Positions 51,968-61,106 of a stretch of DNA of 64,000 nucleotides are shown here, piece after piece; within the stretch, counting starts at the first letter, position 1; each line of letters begins with the position of its first letter. Below the pieces are notes generated by a model. The model had not been told where the DNA came from. It searched no databases and saw only the letters and a list, made by a program, of their open reading frames with translations. This DNA comes from Chthonomonas sp. UBA2017 (lineage in GTDB: Bacteria > Armatimonadota > Fimbriimonadia > Fimbriimonadales > Fimbriimonadaceae), in assembly GCA_002335425.1 (NCBI GenBank), contig DDCB01000019.1, forward strand, positions 1 through 64,000, given 5' to 3'. A program made the translations under genes and the position numbers.

Positions 51968-53124
51968 AGGTCCTTGCTGTCGTCCTCGCCGCGGGCCGAT
52001 CCGAGAGATTTGGCCAAGACAAGTTGCGCCTCGACCTCGGGGGCAAGCCGGTTTGGCGGTGGAGCTTCGACGCGCTGCTGCAGCACCCCCGAATCGACGG
52101 AGTGGGTTTAGTTGTCGCAACCGACCATGTTCAAGCGACGCTCTCGGGTGTTCCCGAAGCCGCCTTTGTGGTCGAGGGTGGCGCGACCCGACAAGCGAGC
52201 ACCGCCGCGGCTTTGGCTGCTCTGCCCGAGACGGCCGAATGGGTGCTCATTCACGACGGAGCGAGGCCGTTTTTATCCGCAGCCTTGATTGAGCGGCTCT
52301 TGGATGCGGCCCAAGAGAGCGGGGCCTCGTTTCCGGCGCTCGCCGTCTCGGACACCATCAAGCAGCACAATGGAGTTCATTTTCGAACCCTCGACCGCGC
52401 CGAGCTCGTCGCCGTTCAAACCCCTCAGGTCGCCCGGGTCTGGGACCTGCGTCAGGCCCTGGCCTCGGCCTCTCCCGAGATGACCGATGATATGGTGATG
52501 CTGGAGGCGATGGGGCGGACGCCGCAAGCAGTCCCGGGGGACCCACAGAATTTCAAGCTGACGACCCCGGAGGACTTCCAGCGCGCCCAAGCGATGTTGC
52601 GTCCGGTCGAAACTCGGACCGGATTTGGCTACGACATTCACCGGTTCAGCACCGATCCGGCGCGTTCGCTCTGGCTGGGGGGCCTGTTGTTTCCGGGGGT
52701 GATCGGCTTGGAGGGCCACTCCGACGCCGACGTCCTTTTGCACGCGGTGGTGGACGCCCTTCTCGGTGCAGCGAACCTTGGTGACATCGGCCTCCTCTAT
52801 CCGAACACCGACCCCCGCTGGAAGAACCAATCGAGTAGCCTCTTCGTCCAAGAAACGCGCGAACTCCTCAAAGGAGAAAACTGGGTGGTTTCGAACCTAG
52901 ATATGACGGTTCTGGCCGAACGACCGAAAATCATGGTCAGGCGCAACGAGATTATCGAGCGAGTGGCCGATCTCATGCAGATCGAGCCGCAACGGGTCAG
53001 CATCAAGGCGACCACTCACGAAGGCCTGGGTGCCATCGGAAGAGGCGAAGGCATCGTCGCTCAAGCCGTCGCAACGATACAGAAGTTCGTTCTAGGAGGA
53101 TACGATGGAAGTCTTAGTCCGTAA
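51964..53124 (+). CDS. ispDF: Bifunctional IspD-IspF of the MEP isoprenoid pathway
   Basis: The product is 386 aa. Residues 1-215 are IspD (2-C-methyl-D-erythritol 4-phosphate cytidylyltransferase): VVLAAGRSERFG, HDGARPF, VAVQTPQV, TDDMVMLE. Residues 222-380 are IspF (cyclodiphosphate synthase): GFGYDIHRF with metal ligands, GLEGHSDADVLLHAV and GLLYPNTDP. The fused form occurs in several bacterial phyla, and the two steps flank the IspE reaction. Isopentenyl diphosphate made here feeds uppS. It overlaps hpf by 20 bp. Confidence 0.96.
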   Translation: MKVLAVVLAAGRSERFGQDKLRLDLGGKPVWRWSFDALLQHPRIDGVGLVVATDHVQATLSGVPEAAFVVEGGATRQASTAAALAALPETAEWVLIHDGARPFLSAALIERLLDAAQESGASFPALAVSDTIKQHNGVHFRTLDRAELVAVQTPQVARVWDLRQALASASPEMTDDMVMLEAMGRTPQAVPGDPQNFKLTTPEDFQRAQAMLRPVETRTGFGYDIHRFSTDPARSLWLGGLLFPGVIGLEGHSDADVLLHAVVDALLGAANLGDIGLLYPNTDPRWKNQSSSLFVQETRELLKGENWVVSNLDMTVLAERPKIMVRRNEIIERVADLMQIEPQRVSIKATTHEGLGAIGRGEGIVAQAVATIQKFVLGGYDGSLSP

Positions 53125-53644
53125 TGCGGAAGGCAATCTGCCGACCCACGACCGCGAATACGCGTCGAAAAAGCTCGGCCGGCTCGACCGGTATTTTCAC
53201 CAAGCTCGAAAGGTCGAGATCGTCCACCGCGAAGAGAAGCTCCTCCACCACATTGAAGTGACGGTCTTTGCCGATCATTTCACTGTCCGAGGGGAGGAGT
53301 CCGACGCCTCCATCGCGGCTGCCATCGACAAAGTCGCCGAGAAGCTCGAGAATCGACTTCGTCGGCTGAAGAGCCGGCTTGTCAAGAATCACCGACGCAA
53401 GGGAAGTGATGTGCCCAAAGGCCTGCTCGAAGAGCACGCCGAGGCCGAAGAGGAGCATCATGTCGAGATCAAAGAGCGCAAGCAGTTCTTGCTGAAGCTC
53501 ATGAACGTCGATGAAGCGGCCCTTCAAATGGACCTGCTGGATCATCCGTTCTTTGTTTTTCGCAACGAAGACAACGGGAATCTTGAGGTTTTGTACAAGC
53601 GAAAGGATGGCCGCCTGACCGTTTTTTACGTCGAAGGGGCCTAA
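53105..53644 (+). CDS. hpf: Long ribosome hibernation promoting factor
   Basis: The product is 179 aa. The N-terminal S30AE domain (about 1-105: MEVLVRNAEG, LDRYFHQARKVEIVH, EVTVFADHFTVRGEESDAS) binds the 30S subunit, and the C-terminal domain (about 125-178: KQFLLKLMNVDEAALQMDLLD, FFVFRN, GRLTVFYVEG) makes the 70S dimer contact of long HPF. The start lies inside ispDF with AGGAGG six bases upstream. It ends two bases before the convergent comF gene. Confidence 0.95.
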   Translation: MEVLVRNAEGNLPTHDREYASKKLGRLDRYFHQARKVEIVHREEKLLHHIEVTVFADHFTVRGEESDASIAAAIDKVAEKLENRLRRLKSRLVKNHRRKGSDVPKGLLEEHAEAEEEHHVEIKERKQFLLKLMNVDEAALQMDLLDHPFFVFRNEDNGNLEVLYKRKDGRLTVFYVEGA

Positions 53645-53645
53645 C

Positions 53646-54284
53646 TCAGTCGCCGCGTCGGAGCTGACCCCCGGTGAGCGTGAGAACGCTGACGAGGTCG
53701 GCTCCGACCGCCTTGAGGGCTTTGGCGCATTCTTCGGCGGTACTCCCGCTCGTCAGGACGTCATCCAGCAGAAGGATGCGCTTGCGGCGAGCGGCGGGCG
53801 TCGCGACAAAGGCTCCGATCAGGTTTTGGGTTCGCTCTTCAAGGGTGAGCCCTACCTGGGCCCGGGTATGTCGAATCCGGACAAGCCAATCTGTTTTGAC
53901 CAGAGATTTCGGGAAGGCAGAGGCCAGGAGCATCGACTGGTTGAAGCCCCGAGACCACTGGCGACGCCAATGAATCGGCACTGGGATCACGGCATCCCAG
54001 GGGCCTCGGGTCGGCGCAAAAGCCGCCGACGCAAGTAAGTCCGAGAGCGGACGCCCGAGCGATGTGATCCGGTGAAATTTGAGCGCCAAAACGGCTTGCC
54101 TGGCTCGGCCCAAGTGATCGAAAAGAACCTGAACTTCGTCCAGCGCCTGGGCCTGGCGCAAACTCCAACCCGGCCCCGGAAGAAACTCGCTTCGGCAAGT
54201 CTTGCACAGGCCCGACGGACTCGCGAGATCGCAAAGCCCGCAGCGCGACGGATAAAGCCAGCTCAGAGCCTCCGAGAGGGCCAT
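53646..54284 (-). CDS. comF: ComF-family phosphoribosyltransferase
   Basis: The product is 212 aa. An N-terminal zinc finger (CGLCDLASPSGLCKTC) is followed by a phosphoribosyltransferase-like fold with HWRRQWSRGFNQSMLLA, HTRAQVGLTLEER and the PRPP loop ILLLDDVLTSGSTAEECA. ComF proteins are needed for DNA uptake in naturally competent bacteria. No other competence gene is nearby. The start is the first ATG with a suitable N-terminus. Confidence 0.9.
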   Translation of the reverse strand: MALSEALSWLYPSRCGLCDLASPSGLCKTCRSEFLPGPGWSLRQAQALDEVQVLFDHLGRARQAVLALKFHRITSLGRPLSDLLASAAFAPTRGPWDAVIPVPIHWRRQWSRGFNQSMLLASAFPKSLVKTDWLVRIRHTRAQVGLTLEERTQNLIGAFVATPAARRKRILLLDDVLTSGSTAEECAKALKAVGADLVSVLTLTGGQLRRGD

Positions 54285-54361
54285 GAGGAGAACTTACCAG
54301 GAAAAAAGAAATCAGGCCCTGTTTCCAGGACCTGAAACTGTTCGCTGTGGCGAACTTTCCT

Positions 54362-54637
54362 TTATGCTTCGGCTTGGCCGTGGCCAAAAAGCGGCTGGAA
54401 TGGAATCAAACCCAGTCGGGTCGCCATCCGCAGCGCTTGAACTCGATTGTTCACCTGCAGCTTGTCATAGATGTTCGCCAGGTGGAAATCCACCGTCCGC
54501 TTGCTCACCACCAGAAGTTCAGCCGCTTCCTTGCTGCTGTGTCCCTCCGCGATGAGACTCAACACCTTCACCTCGGTCGGCGTCAATCGGACGCCTCGTG
54601 GTGACATGTCTGACCTAGTTGTACTTGGCATTGCCAT
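54362..54637 (-). CDS. Small LuxR/GerE-type HTH protein without receiver
   Basis: The product is about 91 aa from the ATG at 54637 (MAMPSTTRSD); a start 17 codons further upstream is also open. It is only a LuxR-type DNA-binding domain: VRLTPTEVKVLSLIAEGHS, SSKEAAELLVVSKRTVDFHL, ANIYDKLQVNNRVQALRMAT. The recognition-helix pattern is intact. There is no receiver, so it is either constitutively active or associates with another protein. It is 77 bp upstream of comF in the same direction, but a regulatory link is unproven. Confidence 0.82.
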   Translation of the reverse strand: MAMPSTTRSDMSPRGVRLTPTEVKVLSLIAEGHSSKEAAELLVVSKRTVDFHLANIYDKLQVNNRVQALRMATRLGLIPFQPLFGHGQAEA

Positions 54638-54829
54638 TTTCCCAACCCTCACTCTTTTTTTGACTTGCCGCCACAATTGCTTTTCCACGCTGAGAACGAT
54701 TTTTCACATCGATTCCGCCACCTTTACGATAACTCAGAAGATTGCCAGGTTCCCGCTTGAGGCCGAAGTTCTTAAAAATTTCTCGGCATTTTTTAACTCG
54801 GCGACTCTTCAGCCCAGAAGATGCCGCTC

Positions 54830-55927
54830 TCATCCGATCTGCCTCGCCCCAGCGCTCGGCTCAACGACCCAGAATCGGGCCTCCAACTCGGTTCGATCTC
54901 GGTAAGAGGCCTTCGCTTGGTGGAGGAACGAAGAGACCAGGGACTTTTGGACGATTGCGACACACGCGCCGCCCCACCCCGCCCCGGTCATCCGCGCCCC
55001 AAGACAGCCTGCAGACTCCGAGCACGCCGCCACCATCGCATCGAGTTCGGGTGAAGACGCTTCGAAATCGTCCCGGAGACTCGCGTGGCTTTGCCGCAAG
55101 AGCATGCCAATCTGACGCGCGTCTCGTTCGGTCAGGGCCGTCGCCAAGGCCTCGACGCGAAGATTCTCGCTCACGACGTGCCGTGCGCGAGCCTGAATCT
55201 GAGGCTCGCGGATCGACTCAATCGCCTCCAAATTCGCTTCCCTCAGCGAACCGATCCCGAGTTGCCGGGCGGCGAGACGGACCTCCTCGACTCGCTGGGA
55301 ATATGGCCCCCCCGCGCTGAGTTCGCGGCTCCGGCCGGTGTGACCGATCACGACCGACAGTTCGTCAGGCCAAAGTACCGATCTTGTTTGCACCGAATCG
55401 AAGTCGCAAATCAAGACGCGCCCCGACTCCCCAAAGACGATCGCCCAGGGATCGAGCAAGCCGCAAGGAAGACCTACAAACTCGTTTTCGACCCGGCGAG
55501 CCAGGTGTACGATCTCCATCGGAGCCAGCGCAAGGCCTGCGACCGCGTTCCAAGCCATCAAAAAGGCAACAGTGAGGGCGGCGCTACTGGAGAGCCCCGA
55601 GCCCACCGGGAGCGTTGAGGTCGCCACGCCTTTCAGATTCGGCATCGCTCCGAACCCGATTTGGCGAAGGACCCATGCGGCTCCGGCGGGGTAGGCGGAC
55701 GGTCCCTCAACGGTCCCTGGTTCGGCCACGTCTGCGTCGAATGCCGGTTGGGCCGAGCTGTTTGAAGTCCATTGAGTGGGTCCGTTCGTGACCTCGACCG
55801 AGAGCGTGATCCCAAGGGGCAGAGCCATCGGCATGGCGAGCCCCGCGGACGTGTCCGTATGATCGCCCATCAGGTTCACTCGGCCCGGAGCGAAGAACCT
55901 GCACGGGGGGGTTACGGCGGACGTCAC
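54830..55927 (-). CDS. galK: Galactokinase-like GHMP kinase
   Basis: The product is 365 aa from a GTG with AGGAC upstream. GHMP kinase motifs: FFAPGRVNLMGDHTD (canonical galactokinase GRVNLIGEHTDY), TLPVGSGLSSSAALTVA as the ATP phosphate loop, and GARMTGAGWGGACVAIV. MALPLG and VENEFVGLPCGLLDPWA also follow galactokinase. The signature is slightly off (MGD for IGE), so other sugar kinases such as N-acetylgalactosamine kinase are possible. No Leloir genes are adjacent. It is divergent from the peptidase gene. Confidence 0.85.
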   Translation of the reverse strand: MTSAVTPPCRFFAPGRVNLMGDHTDTSAGLAMPMALPLGITLSVEVTNGPTQWTSNSSAQPAFDADVAEPGTVEGPSAYPAGAAWVLRQIGFGAMPNLKGVATSTLPVGSGLSSSAALTVAFLMAWNAVAGLALAPMEIVHLARRVENEFVGLPCGLLDPWAIVFGESGRVLICDFDSVQTRSVLWPDELSVVIGHTGRSRELSAGGPYSQRVEEVRLAARQLGIGSLREANLEAIESIREPQIQARARHVVSENLRVEALATALTERDARQIGMLLRQSHASLRDDFEASSPELDAMVAACSESAGCLGARMTGAGWGGACVAIVQKSLVSSFLHQAKASYRDRTELEARFWVVEPSAGARQIG

Positions 55928-56099
55928 GATGTCCTAATTATGGGGTACATCCCGGTAAAACTGCAGGACGTTTGGACCCCCGATCCGGGGAATGTTCACT
56001 ACTGAACCCCGGGGGCTTCTGCCGCCAGTTTGGGTCTCATGGGGTTCAAATTCACTTTCCAGGCGGGCTCGCCGCGCGGTTCGAGGCGCCCCGGCTAGG

Positions 56100-56105
56100 T
56101 ACTCT
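56100..56105 (+). promoter_or_regulatory. -10-like hexamer of the peptidase gene, leaderless geometry
   Basis: TACTCT lies 6 nt before the ATG at 56112. The match to TATAAT is only partial, but the spacing is that of the other leaderless candidates. Confidence 0.35.
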
Positions 56106-56111
56106 AGTCGG

Positions 56112-57509
56112 ATGAGCGATCCCATCTTGAGCCAGGTCCAAAACTGGCTGCGCGAGCACGAATCCGACCTCCTGCGCGATTACCGCCGACTTCTGCAGTT
56201 TCCTTCGCTAGAGGCCGAAGCGCGACCGAATGCACCCTTTGGCCAGGCCAACCGAGAAGCGCTCGACTTCATGCTTGCTCTCGGAAAAGAGTGGGGCATG
56301 AGGACGGCGGATGGCGAAGGCTATTACGGCTACGCCGAATTCGGAGATGGAGAAAAGCTCATCATGAGCCTCGGCCATTTGGACGTGGTCCCCGTCGGCG
56401 ATGGCTGGAAGCACGACCCGTTTGGTGCCGAAATCGACGGCGAGTATGTTTATGCCCGAGGGGCTGTTGACGACAAGGGCCCGACGATGGCGAGCTTCTA
56501 TGCGATGCGAGCTCTTCAAGCGGTTGTGCCGGAGATCGGCGCCCGGATGCGGAGCGTCTTCGGGTGCAACGAAGAGTCGGGCTTTGCCTGCATCCACAAG
56601 TATGTCGAGCGGGAAGAGAGCCCGACGTTTGGCGTCGCTCCCGATTCGGGTTGGCCGCTCTATCACGCCGAGAAAGGCATCGCGAATCTCGAAATCGAAG
56701 TCACCCCGCCGACTGGGGACTTAGAACTGGTCTCTGCGCGGGGAGGCCAACGCCCGAATATCGTGATCGACCACTTCGAATGCACTCTCCGGGTCGCCCC
56801 GGCGATTCGAGCCGAGGTCGAAGGGAAGTTGAGCGAGTACTGGGATCAAAATATCTCGTCGAAGTGGCACGACGATGAACTGCACTTGGTGGCCCGAGGA
56901 AAGGCGGCGCACGGGGCCTGGCCGTTTGGCGGAGATTCGGCTGCCACCCGGATGTTCCGACTGCTGATGGACCTCGCTCCGGTCCCCCAATCCAAAGCGT
57001 ACACCGAGCTCATGGAGATGGGCCATGTCAGCGGGGTTGGCCTGGGGATTCATGGCGGCGACGACGTGAGCAAAGACCTGACCTGCAACCTGGGGATCGT
57101 GGAAACCCAGGACGGCAAGTTGCAAATGCTCTTTAACATTCGATATCCAGTCACTTGGACCGGCGCGCTTTTGGAGCAAAAATGCCGAGCCTTCTTGGGC
57201 GAACTGAGCTTGAGGGCCGACCTGCGCGTCACTCGAGATAGCAAGCCGCTCTATTTTCCGCTGGAGCACCCGCTCGTCCAAACGATCTGCGAGGTCTACA
57301 CCGCAGAAACGGGCGAAACCAAGGCGCCCGGCACCATGGGCGGCGGGACGTATGCCCGCGCGGTCCCGAATACCGTCAGCATCGGCACCGGGTGGGAAGG
57401 CGACGGCAATGCCCACGAAACGGACGAGCGATTGAAAATAGAAAATCTCTATAAAATGAGCCGAATTTATGCTCATATCTTCTATCGGCTTGCCCAGCTA
57501 GAGGCCTAA
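56112..57509 (+). CDS. M20 dipeptidase (PepV/Sapep-like)
   Basis: The product is 465 aa. It is a zinc-dependent M20 peptidase: SLGHLDVVPVGDGW with the first zinc His/Asp, YARGAVDDKGPTMASFYA with the bridging Asp, GCNEESGFACI with the catalytic Glu, and the C-terminal GGGTYARAVPNTVSIG. The length and motif set fit PepV, which cleaves unusual dipeptides with an N-terminal beta-Ala or D-Ala. Upstream in-frame codons to 55992 are not conserved and would include an intergenic region. It heads a plus-strand run ending at 61361. Confidence 0.92.
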   Translation: MSDPILSQVQNWLREHESDLLRDYRRLLQFPSLEAEARPNAPFGQANREALDFMLALGKEWGMRTADGEGYYGYAEFGDGEKLIMSLGHLDVVPVGDGWKHDPFGAEIDGEYVYARGAVDDKGPTMASFYAMRALQAVVPEIGARMRSVFGCNEESGFACIHKYVEREESPTFGVAPDSGWPLYHAEKGIANLEIEVTPPTGDLELVSARGGQRPNIVIDHFECTLRVAPAIRAEVEGKLSEYWDQNISSKWHDDELHLVARGKAAHGAWPFGGDSAATRMFRLLMDLAPVPQSKAYTELMEMGHVSGVGLGIHGGDDVSKDLTCNLGIVETQDGKLQMLFNIRYPVTWTGALLEQKCRAFLGELSLRADLRVTRDSKPLYFPLEHPLVQTICEVYTAETGETKAPGTMGGGTYARAVPNTVSIGTGWEGDGNAHETDERLKIENLYKMSRIYAHIFYRLAQLEA

Positions 57510-57551
57510 AGACACCTTCTTGCAGGCGATTCCGTACAAAATAGAGAAGAA

Positions 57552-58643
57552 ATGTCAAGCCGAGTCAAGCCGACCATCCTGGTTGCGATGTCCGGCGGCG
57601 TCGATAGCGCCGTCGTAGCTGCGCTTTTGAAAAAGCGCGGCTATGATGTCGTCGGCGTCACGTTGCAAATCTGGCAAGAGAGCCAAAAGGACCCTCGGCA
57701 TGCCGGATGTTGCTCCCTGGGCGCGGTCGAAGATGCCCGCCGCGTGGCTCGGCTTTTGGAGATCCCGCACTACGTTTTGAACTACAAGGACCAGTTCCGC
57801 GAGACGGTGATTCAGAACTTTATTGATGAGTACGCGGCCGGACGAACCCCGAACCCGTGTGTCCAGTGCAACAAAAACGTGAAGTTCGATTCTCTTTTGG
57901 AAAAGATGGAGGAGCTCGGCTGCGACAAGCTCGCCACCGGGCACTACGCTCGCATCCGCCTCGACTCTCGAACGGGCCGATACCGCTTGCTTCGCGCTCG
58001 CGGCGGCATGAAGGATCAGAGCTATGTTCTGTACATGCTCGGTCAGGAGCATCTCTCGAAGGTGATGTTTCCGCTCGGTGAGCTCGGGAGCAAGGCGGAA
58101 ACTCGCCGAATGGCGGCCGAGATGGGGCTTCCGGTGGCCCACAAGCCCGACTCCCAAGAGATCTGCTTCGTGAGCGAGGCGGGCGGCTACGTCGAGTTTC
58201 TCAAGAAGGAGCGACCGGACCTCTTCGAATCGAAGGGCGAGTTTGTCACCCCCGACGGTGAGCGCCTTGGCGAGAATCAAGGGGTCGCCGCGTTTACGGT
58301 GGGTCAACGGCGGGGAATCGGTCTCACCGCTCGCGACGGCCGGCCGCTCTACGTGCTCAAGCTCGACCCGACTCAAAACCGCGTCGTGGTGGGAGGGAGT
58401 GAGCGCCTGGATCAACGCCAAGTGCAACTCGAAGAGATGAGCTGGACGAACGGCCGCCCCAGCGAGCCAGTGCGAGTGAAAGCGAAGGTCCGATACAACA
58501 TGGAGGCGATGCCGGCGACCCTGATTCCTGGCGAGGAGCCCCACCTGGTCTTCGACCACGCCGTCCGCGCGGTGACTCCGGGGCAAATTGCCGTCGCGTA
58601 TCGGGGTGAAACGGTCGTGGCCGGGGGTACGATCCGTTCCTAA
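57552..58643 (+). CDS. mnmA: tRNA-specific 2-thiouridylase
   Basis: The product is 363 aa. It thiolates U34 of tRNA-Lys, -Glu and -Gln. The PP-loop VAMSGGVDSAVVAALLK is followed by VCSLGAVEDARRVA-like segments, the catalytic cysteines in TPNPCVQCN and SQEICFV, DQSYVLYMLGQEHL and the C-terminal GQRRGIGLTA barrel. It is in the same direction as the peptidase, 42 bp after it, and 5 bp before the small membrane protein. Confidence 0.97.
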   Translation: MSSRVKPTILVAMSGGVDSAVVAALLKKRGYDVVGVTLQIWQESQKDPRHAGCCSLGAVEDARRVARLLEIPHYVLNYKDQFRETVIQNFIDEYAAGRTPNPCVQCNKNVKFDSLLEKMEELGCDKLATGHYARIRLDSRTGRYRLLRARGGMKDQSYVLYMLGQEHLSKVMFPLGELGSKAETRRMAAEMGLPVAHKPDSQEICFVSEAGGYVEFLKKERPDLFESKGEFVTPDGERLGENQGVAAFTVGQRRGIGLTARDGRPLYVLKLDPTQNRVVVGGSERLDQRQVQLEEMSWTNGRPSEPVRVKAKVRYNMEAMPATLIPGEEPHLVFDHAVRAVTPGQIAVAYRGETVVAGGTIRS

Positions 58644-58648
58644 CGCTC

Positions 58649-59017
58649 ATGGCCACGCTCGCGCTGATTCTTGCCGTCTTGGTACCGCTGCTGACCACGG
58701 TCGCGCTTCTGGTGATGTTGGGCCGTCAGCAAAAGATGATTGAGGCTCTGCAACTCGAAGTCAAGGGCCTCCGTAAGGACGTGAGCGACCTTGAAAATGT
58801 CCAGTTGATGCTCAGCGAACAGATCAAGGCGCGTCAGGCAGGGCCCCTGGGAGGCTTAGCACCTCTCCTCGGAGCCGCCGCCAAGGGGAATCGAAGGCAA
58901 AATCGAGGCCCGATGGGGCTGATTCTCCTCTTCTTGCAGCTGATTACGGCATACTTAAAGAGGAAGGAATCGATGAGCCTTCCGACAAAGAAGGATATTG
59001 GAGGTCAACATGGCTGA
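58649..59017 (+). CDS. Small membrane-anchored protein with coiled coil
   Basis: The product is 122 aa. An N-terminal transmembrane helix (about 3-25, LILAVLVPLLTTVALLVMLG) precedes a coiled coil (about 27-60, MIEALQLEVKGLRKDVSDLE), a Gly/Arg-rich section and a second hydrophobic stretch (GLILLFLQLITAYL). The end overlaps the next gene by eight bases, so the two are probably coupled. No family is recognised; the layout is like small cell-envelope helper proteins. Confidence 0.6.
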   Translation: MATLALILAVLVPLLTTVALLVMLGRQQKMIEALQLEVKGLRKDVSDLENVQLMLSEQIKARQAGPLGGLAPLLGAAAKGNRRQNRGPMGLILLFLQLITAYLKRKESMSLPTKKDIGGQHG

Positions 59018-59237
59018 TTCAGACAACAACAATGGTTTAGTTTATTTGCTGGCAGGATTTGGGCTCGGAGCGCTTTTGGGCGCGGCCGCCGGACTGCTTT
59101 TTGCTCCGAAATCGGGCAACGAAACCCGAGAGCAACTTGGAGGAAAGATCAAGGAACTGAAGGGCAAGGCGAATGAATGGGTTGCTGAGCAACGCGCTCG
59201 GCGCTCGCACGAGTCCGTCGAAGAGATCGGCGCGTAA
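59010..59237 (+). CDS. YtxH-domain protein
   Basis: The product is 75 aa from the ATG at 59010, preceded by GGAGG. A Gly/Ala-rich transmembrane helix (about 10-33: LVYLLAGFGLGALLGAAAG) is followed by FAPKSGNETREQLGGKIKEL, the YtxH signature, and a charged helical tail. Similar proteins are stress-induced in other bacteria. It lies 20 bp upstream of the AI-2E-type transporter. Confidence 0.85.
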   Translation: MADSDNNNGLVYLLAGFGLGALLGAAAGLLFAPKSGNETREQLGGKIKELKGKANEWVAEQRARRSHESVEEIGA

Positions 59238-59257
59238 GTCCTGGGCCTCAACAAAAT

Positions 59258-60472
59258 ATGGTCAAAGGGTGGAAGATTGGAATCTGGGTGATCGTTGTCC
59301 TGGTCGCCCTCTGGTTCCTTCAAGCCGTTCGAAGCATTCTTCTCCCCTTTGTCCTGGCCCTTCTGATCAGCGTTTTGCTGGACCCCGTGATTCGCAAGCT
59401 GCGACTCCGGGGATACAAGCGGGGAAGCGCTGTCGCGCTCGTTTTCTTCGCATTTTTTGGTCTGCTGACCGCTTTGGGGATCTGGGTCACCCCGATCATT
59501 GGCAAGCAGCTTTCCTCGTTTCAGGAGAACCTCCAAGGGTTCACCGCGCGGCTCTCGGCTGAAGATCCCAGTGAAAATCTCTACCTCGGCTGGAATCCGG
59601 TCCTTCGCGCCCAGCCGCATGGCGCCGAGGGTCAAGTCGACCTCGTGCTGGAAAGCCTGGCGCCTTATTTGCAACGGGTGGGGCTCCCGAGCGACCGCGA
59701 GACCATCGTCGAGCAGTACGTCGAGCCGCACCGTGAGGATTTCAGCAACCTCGTCACGAACTTTTTCACCTCATTCTTGGGCATCCTCGGCAAGGCTGCG
59801 TCGAGCTTCTTGCTCCTGCTCTTCACGCCGCTCTTCGTCTGGCTGATGCTGATGGACCTCGAGAAATTTCGAGTCAAGAGCGCGAGTTGGATCCCCCCCT
59901 CGATTCGAGCCGAGACGGTCTCGTTGCTCAAGGACATCGGCGAAGTCTTCTTGAAGTATCTCCGCGGGGTGACGATCACGATCTTCACCTACACGTTGCT
60001 CATGGCGGTGGTCCTTTCGGTGATGGGGACGCCCTATTCGATCTTGCTCGCGTTGCTGGCGGGGGCGACGTACTTGATTCCGTTTGTCGGGCAGTGGATT
60101 GCCACGCTGGCGATTTTGCTGGTTGTGGGGCTGAATGGCGCGAGTGGGAACTGGATGTTCGATGCGGGCGGGCCGTGGAATCTCGCCGTGATCATCGCGC
60201 TCGTGTTCATCGGGATCGGGACCATTTTCGACCAAGTGATCTACCCGAAAATGGTCGGGTCGGCGGTCGGGCTACACCCCTTGGTGAGCATGTTTGTGAT
60301 CTTTGCTGGCGGTGCCCTCTTTGGCCTGATCGGGATGATCCTCGCATTCCCGCTGGCGGGGGCGGTCAAGGTGATCCTGGAAAGGGTGCTTAGAATCACC
60401 TCGTCCAGTCATGTCGAGGGGCTCGAATTGCCGATCACGCCGCTTCGTCACCGGTCGGCGACCGAAGTTTAG
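59258..60472 (+). CDS. AI-2E family (PerM-type) transporter
   Basis: The product is 404 aa with eight or so membrane segments (starting WKIGIWVIVVLVALWFLQAV and ending in FGLIGMILAFPLAGAVKVIL) and the family signature in the C-terminal half: YLRGVTITIFTYTLLMAVV, GTPYSILLALLAGATYLIPFVG, DQVIYPKMVGSAVGLHPLV. Members are called AI-2 exporters but many probably export or antiport other solutes. The gene ends 39 bp before the peroxidase gene. Confidence 0.92.
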   Translation: MVKGWKIGIWVIVVLVALWFLQAVRSILLPFVLALLISVLLDPVIRKLRLRGYKRGSAVALVFFAFFGLLTALGIWVTPIIGKQLSSFQENLQGFTARLSAEDPSENLYLGWNPVLRAQPHGAEGQVDLVLESLAPYLQRVGLPSDRETIVEQYVEPHREDFSNLVTNFFTSFLGILGKAASSFLLLLFTPLFVWLMLMDLEKFRVKSASWIPPSIRAETVSLLKDIGEVFLKYLRGVTITIFTYTLLMAVVLSVMGTPYSILLALLAGATYLIPFVGQWIATLAILLVVGLNGASGNWMFDAGGPWNLAVIIALVFIGIGTIFDQVIYPKMVGSAVGLHPLVSMFVIFAGGALFGLIGMILAFPLAGAVKVILERVLRITSSSHVEGLELPITPLRHRSATEV

Positions 60473-60511
60473 GGATCGATTTTGCCTTTTCTGTCGTAAA
60501 CTGAAGGCAAG

Positions 60512-61102
60512 ATGCTGACTGCGCTCATTCTTTCATCGTGCTTTGCAACGGCCCAAGTGGACCCGATTCCGGTTGGTTCAGAGGCCGGAGTCGACGACGC
60601 CCCCCGCGTGACGATCGCCAACTTCTCGGCCAAGTCGATCGACGGGAAAGAGGTGAGTCTGGCGCAGTACATGGGCAAAGTCGTCTTGGTGGTCAACACG
60701 GCGAGCAAATGCGGCTTGACGCCGCAGTACAAGAAGCTCCAAGAGATGTACGAGAAGTACGAAAAGAAAGGCTTCGTCGTCCTCGGGTTTCCATCGAACG
60801 ATTTTCAACAGCAAGAGCCCGGCACCAATTCCGAGATCAAGGAGTTCTGTACTAAGAACTACGGTGTGACCTTCCCGATGTTCGAGAAAATCTCGGTGAA
60901 CGGCCAAAAGCGAACGAAGCTTTACCAATGGATGATCAACTCGACCTCCAATCGCAAGCCGATTCAGTGGAACTTCGAGAAGTTCCTGATCAACAAGGGT
61001 GGGTTCGTCGTCGCTCGGTTTGACCCGCGAACCGCTCCCGACGATCCGACGATCCTCCAGCTCATCCACTCGATGCTCGGCATCAAAGATGGAGTAAGGT
61101 AA
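60512..61102 (+). CDS. Glutathione peroxidase-like thiol peroxidase
   Basis: The product is 196 aa. The first 15 residues (MLTALILSSCFATAQV) look like a signal peptide or lipoprotein-like start. The GPx core follows: NTASKCGLTPQYKKLQ with the peroxidatic Cys, VLGFPSNDFQQQEPGT with the catalytic Gln, and IQWNFEKFLINKGG with the Trp/Asn. Cys, not selenocysteine, is used, as usual in bacteria; these enzymes often depend on thioredoxin. It is 4 bp upstream of the BON-like gene. Confidence 0.93.
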   Translation: MLTALILSSCFATAQVDPIPVGSEAGVDDAPRVTIANFSAKSIDGKEVSLAQYMGKVVLVVNTASKCGLTPQYKKLQEMYEKYEKKGFVVLGFPSNDFQQQEPGTNSEIKEFCTKNYGVTFPMFEKISVNGQKRTKLYQWMINSTSNRKPIQWNFEKFLINKGGFVVARFDPRTAPDDPTILQLIHSMLGIKDGVR

Positions 61103-61106
61103 GCGG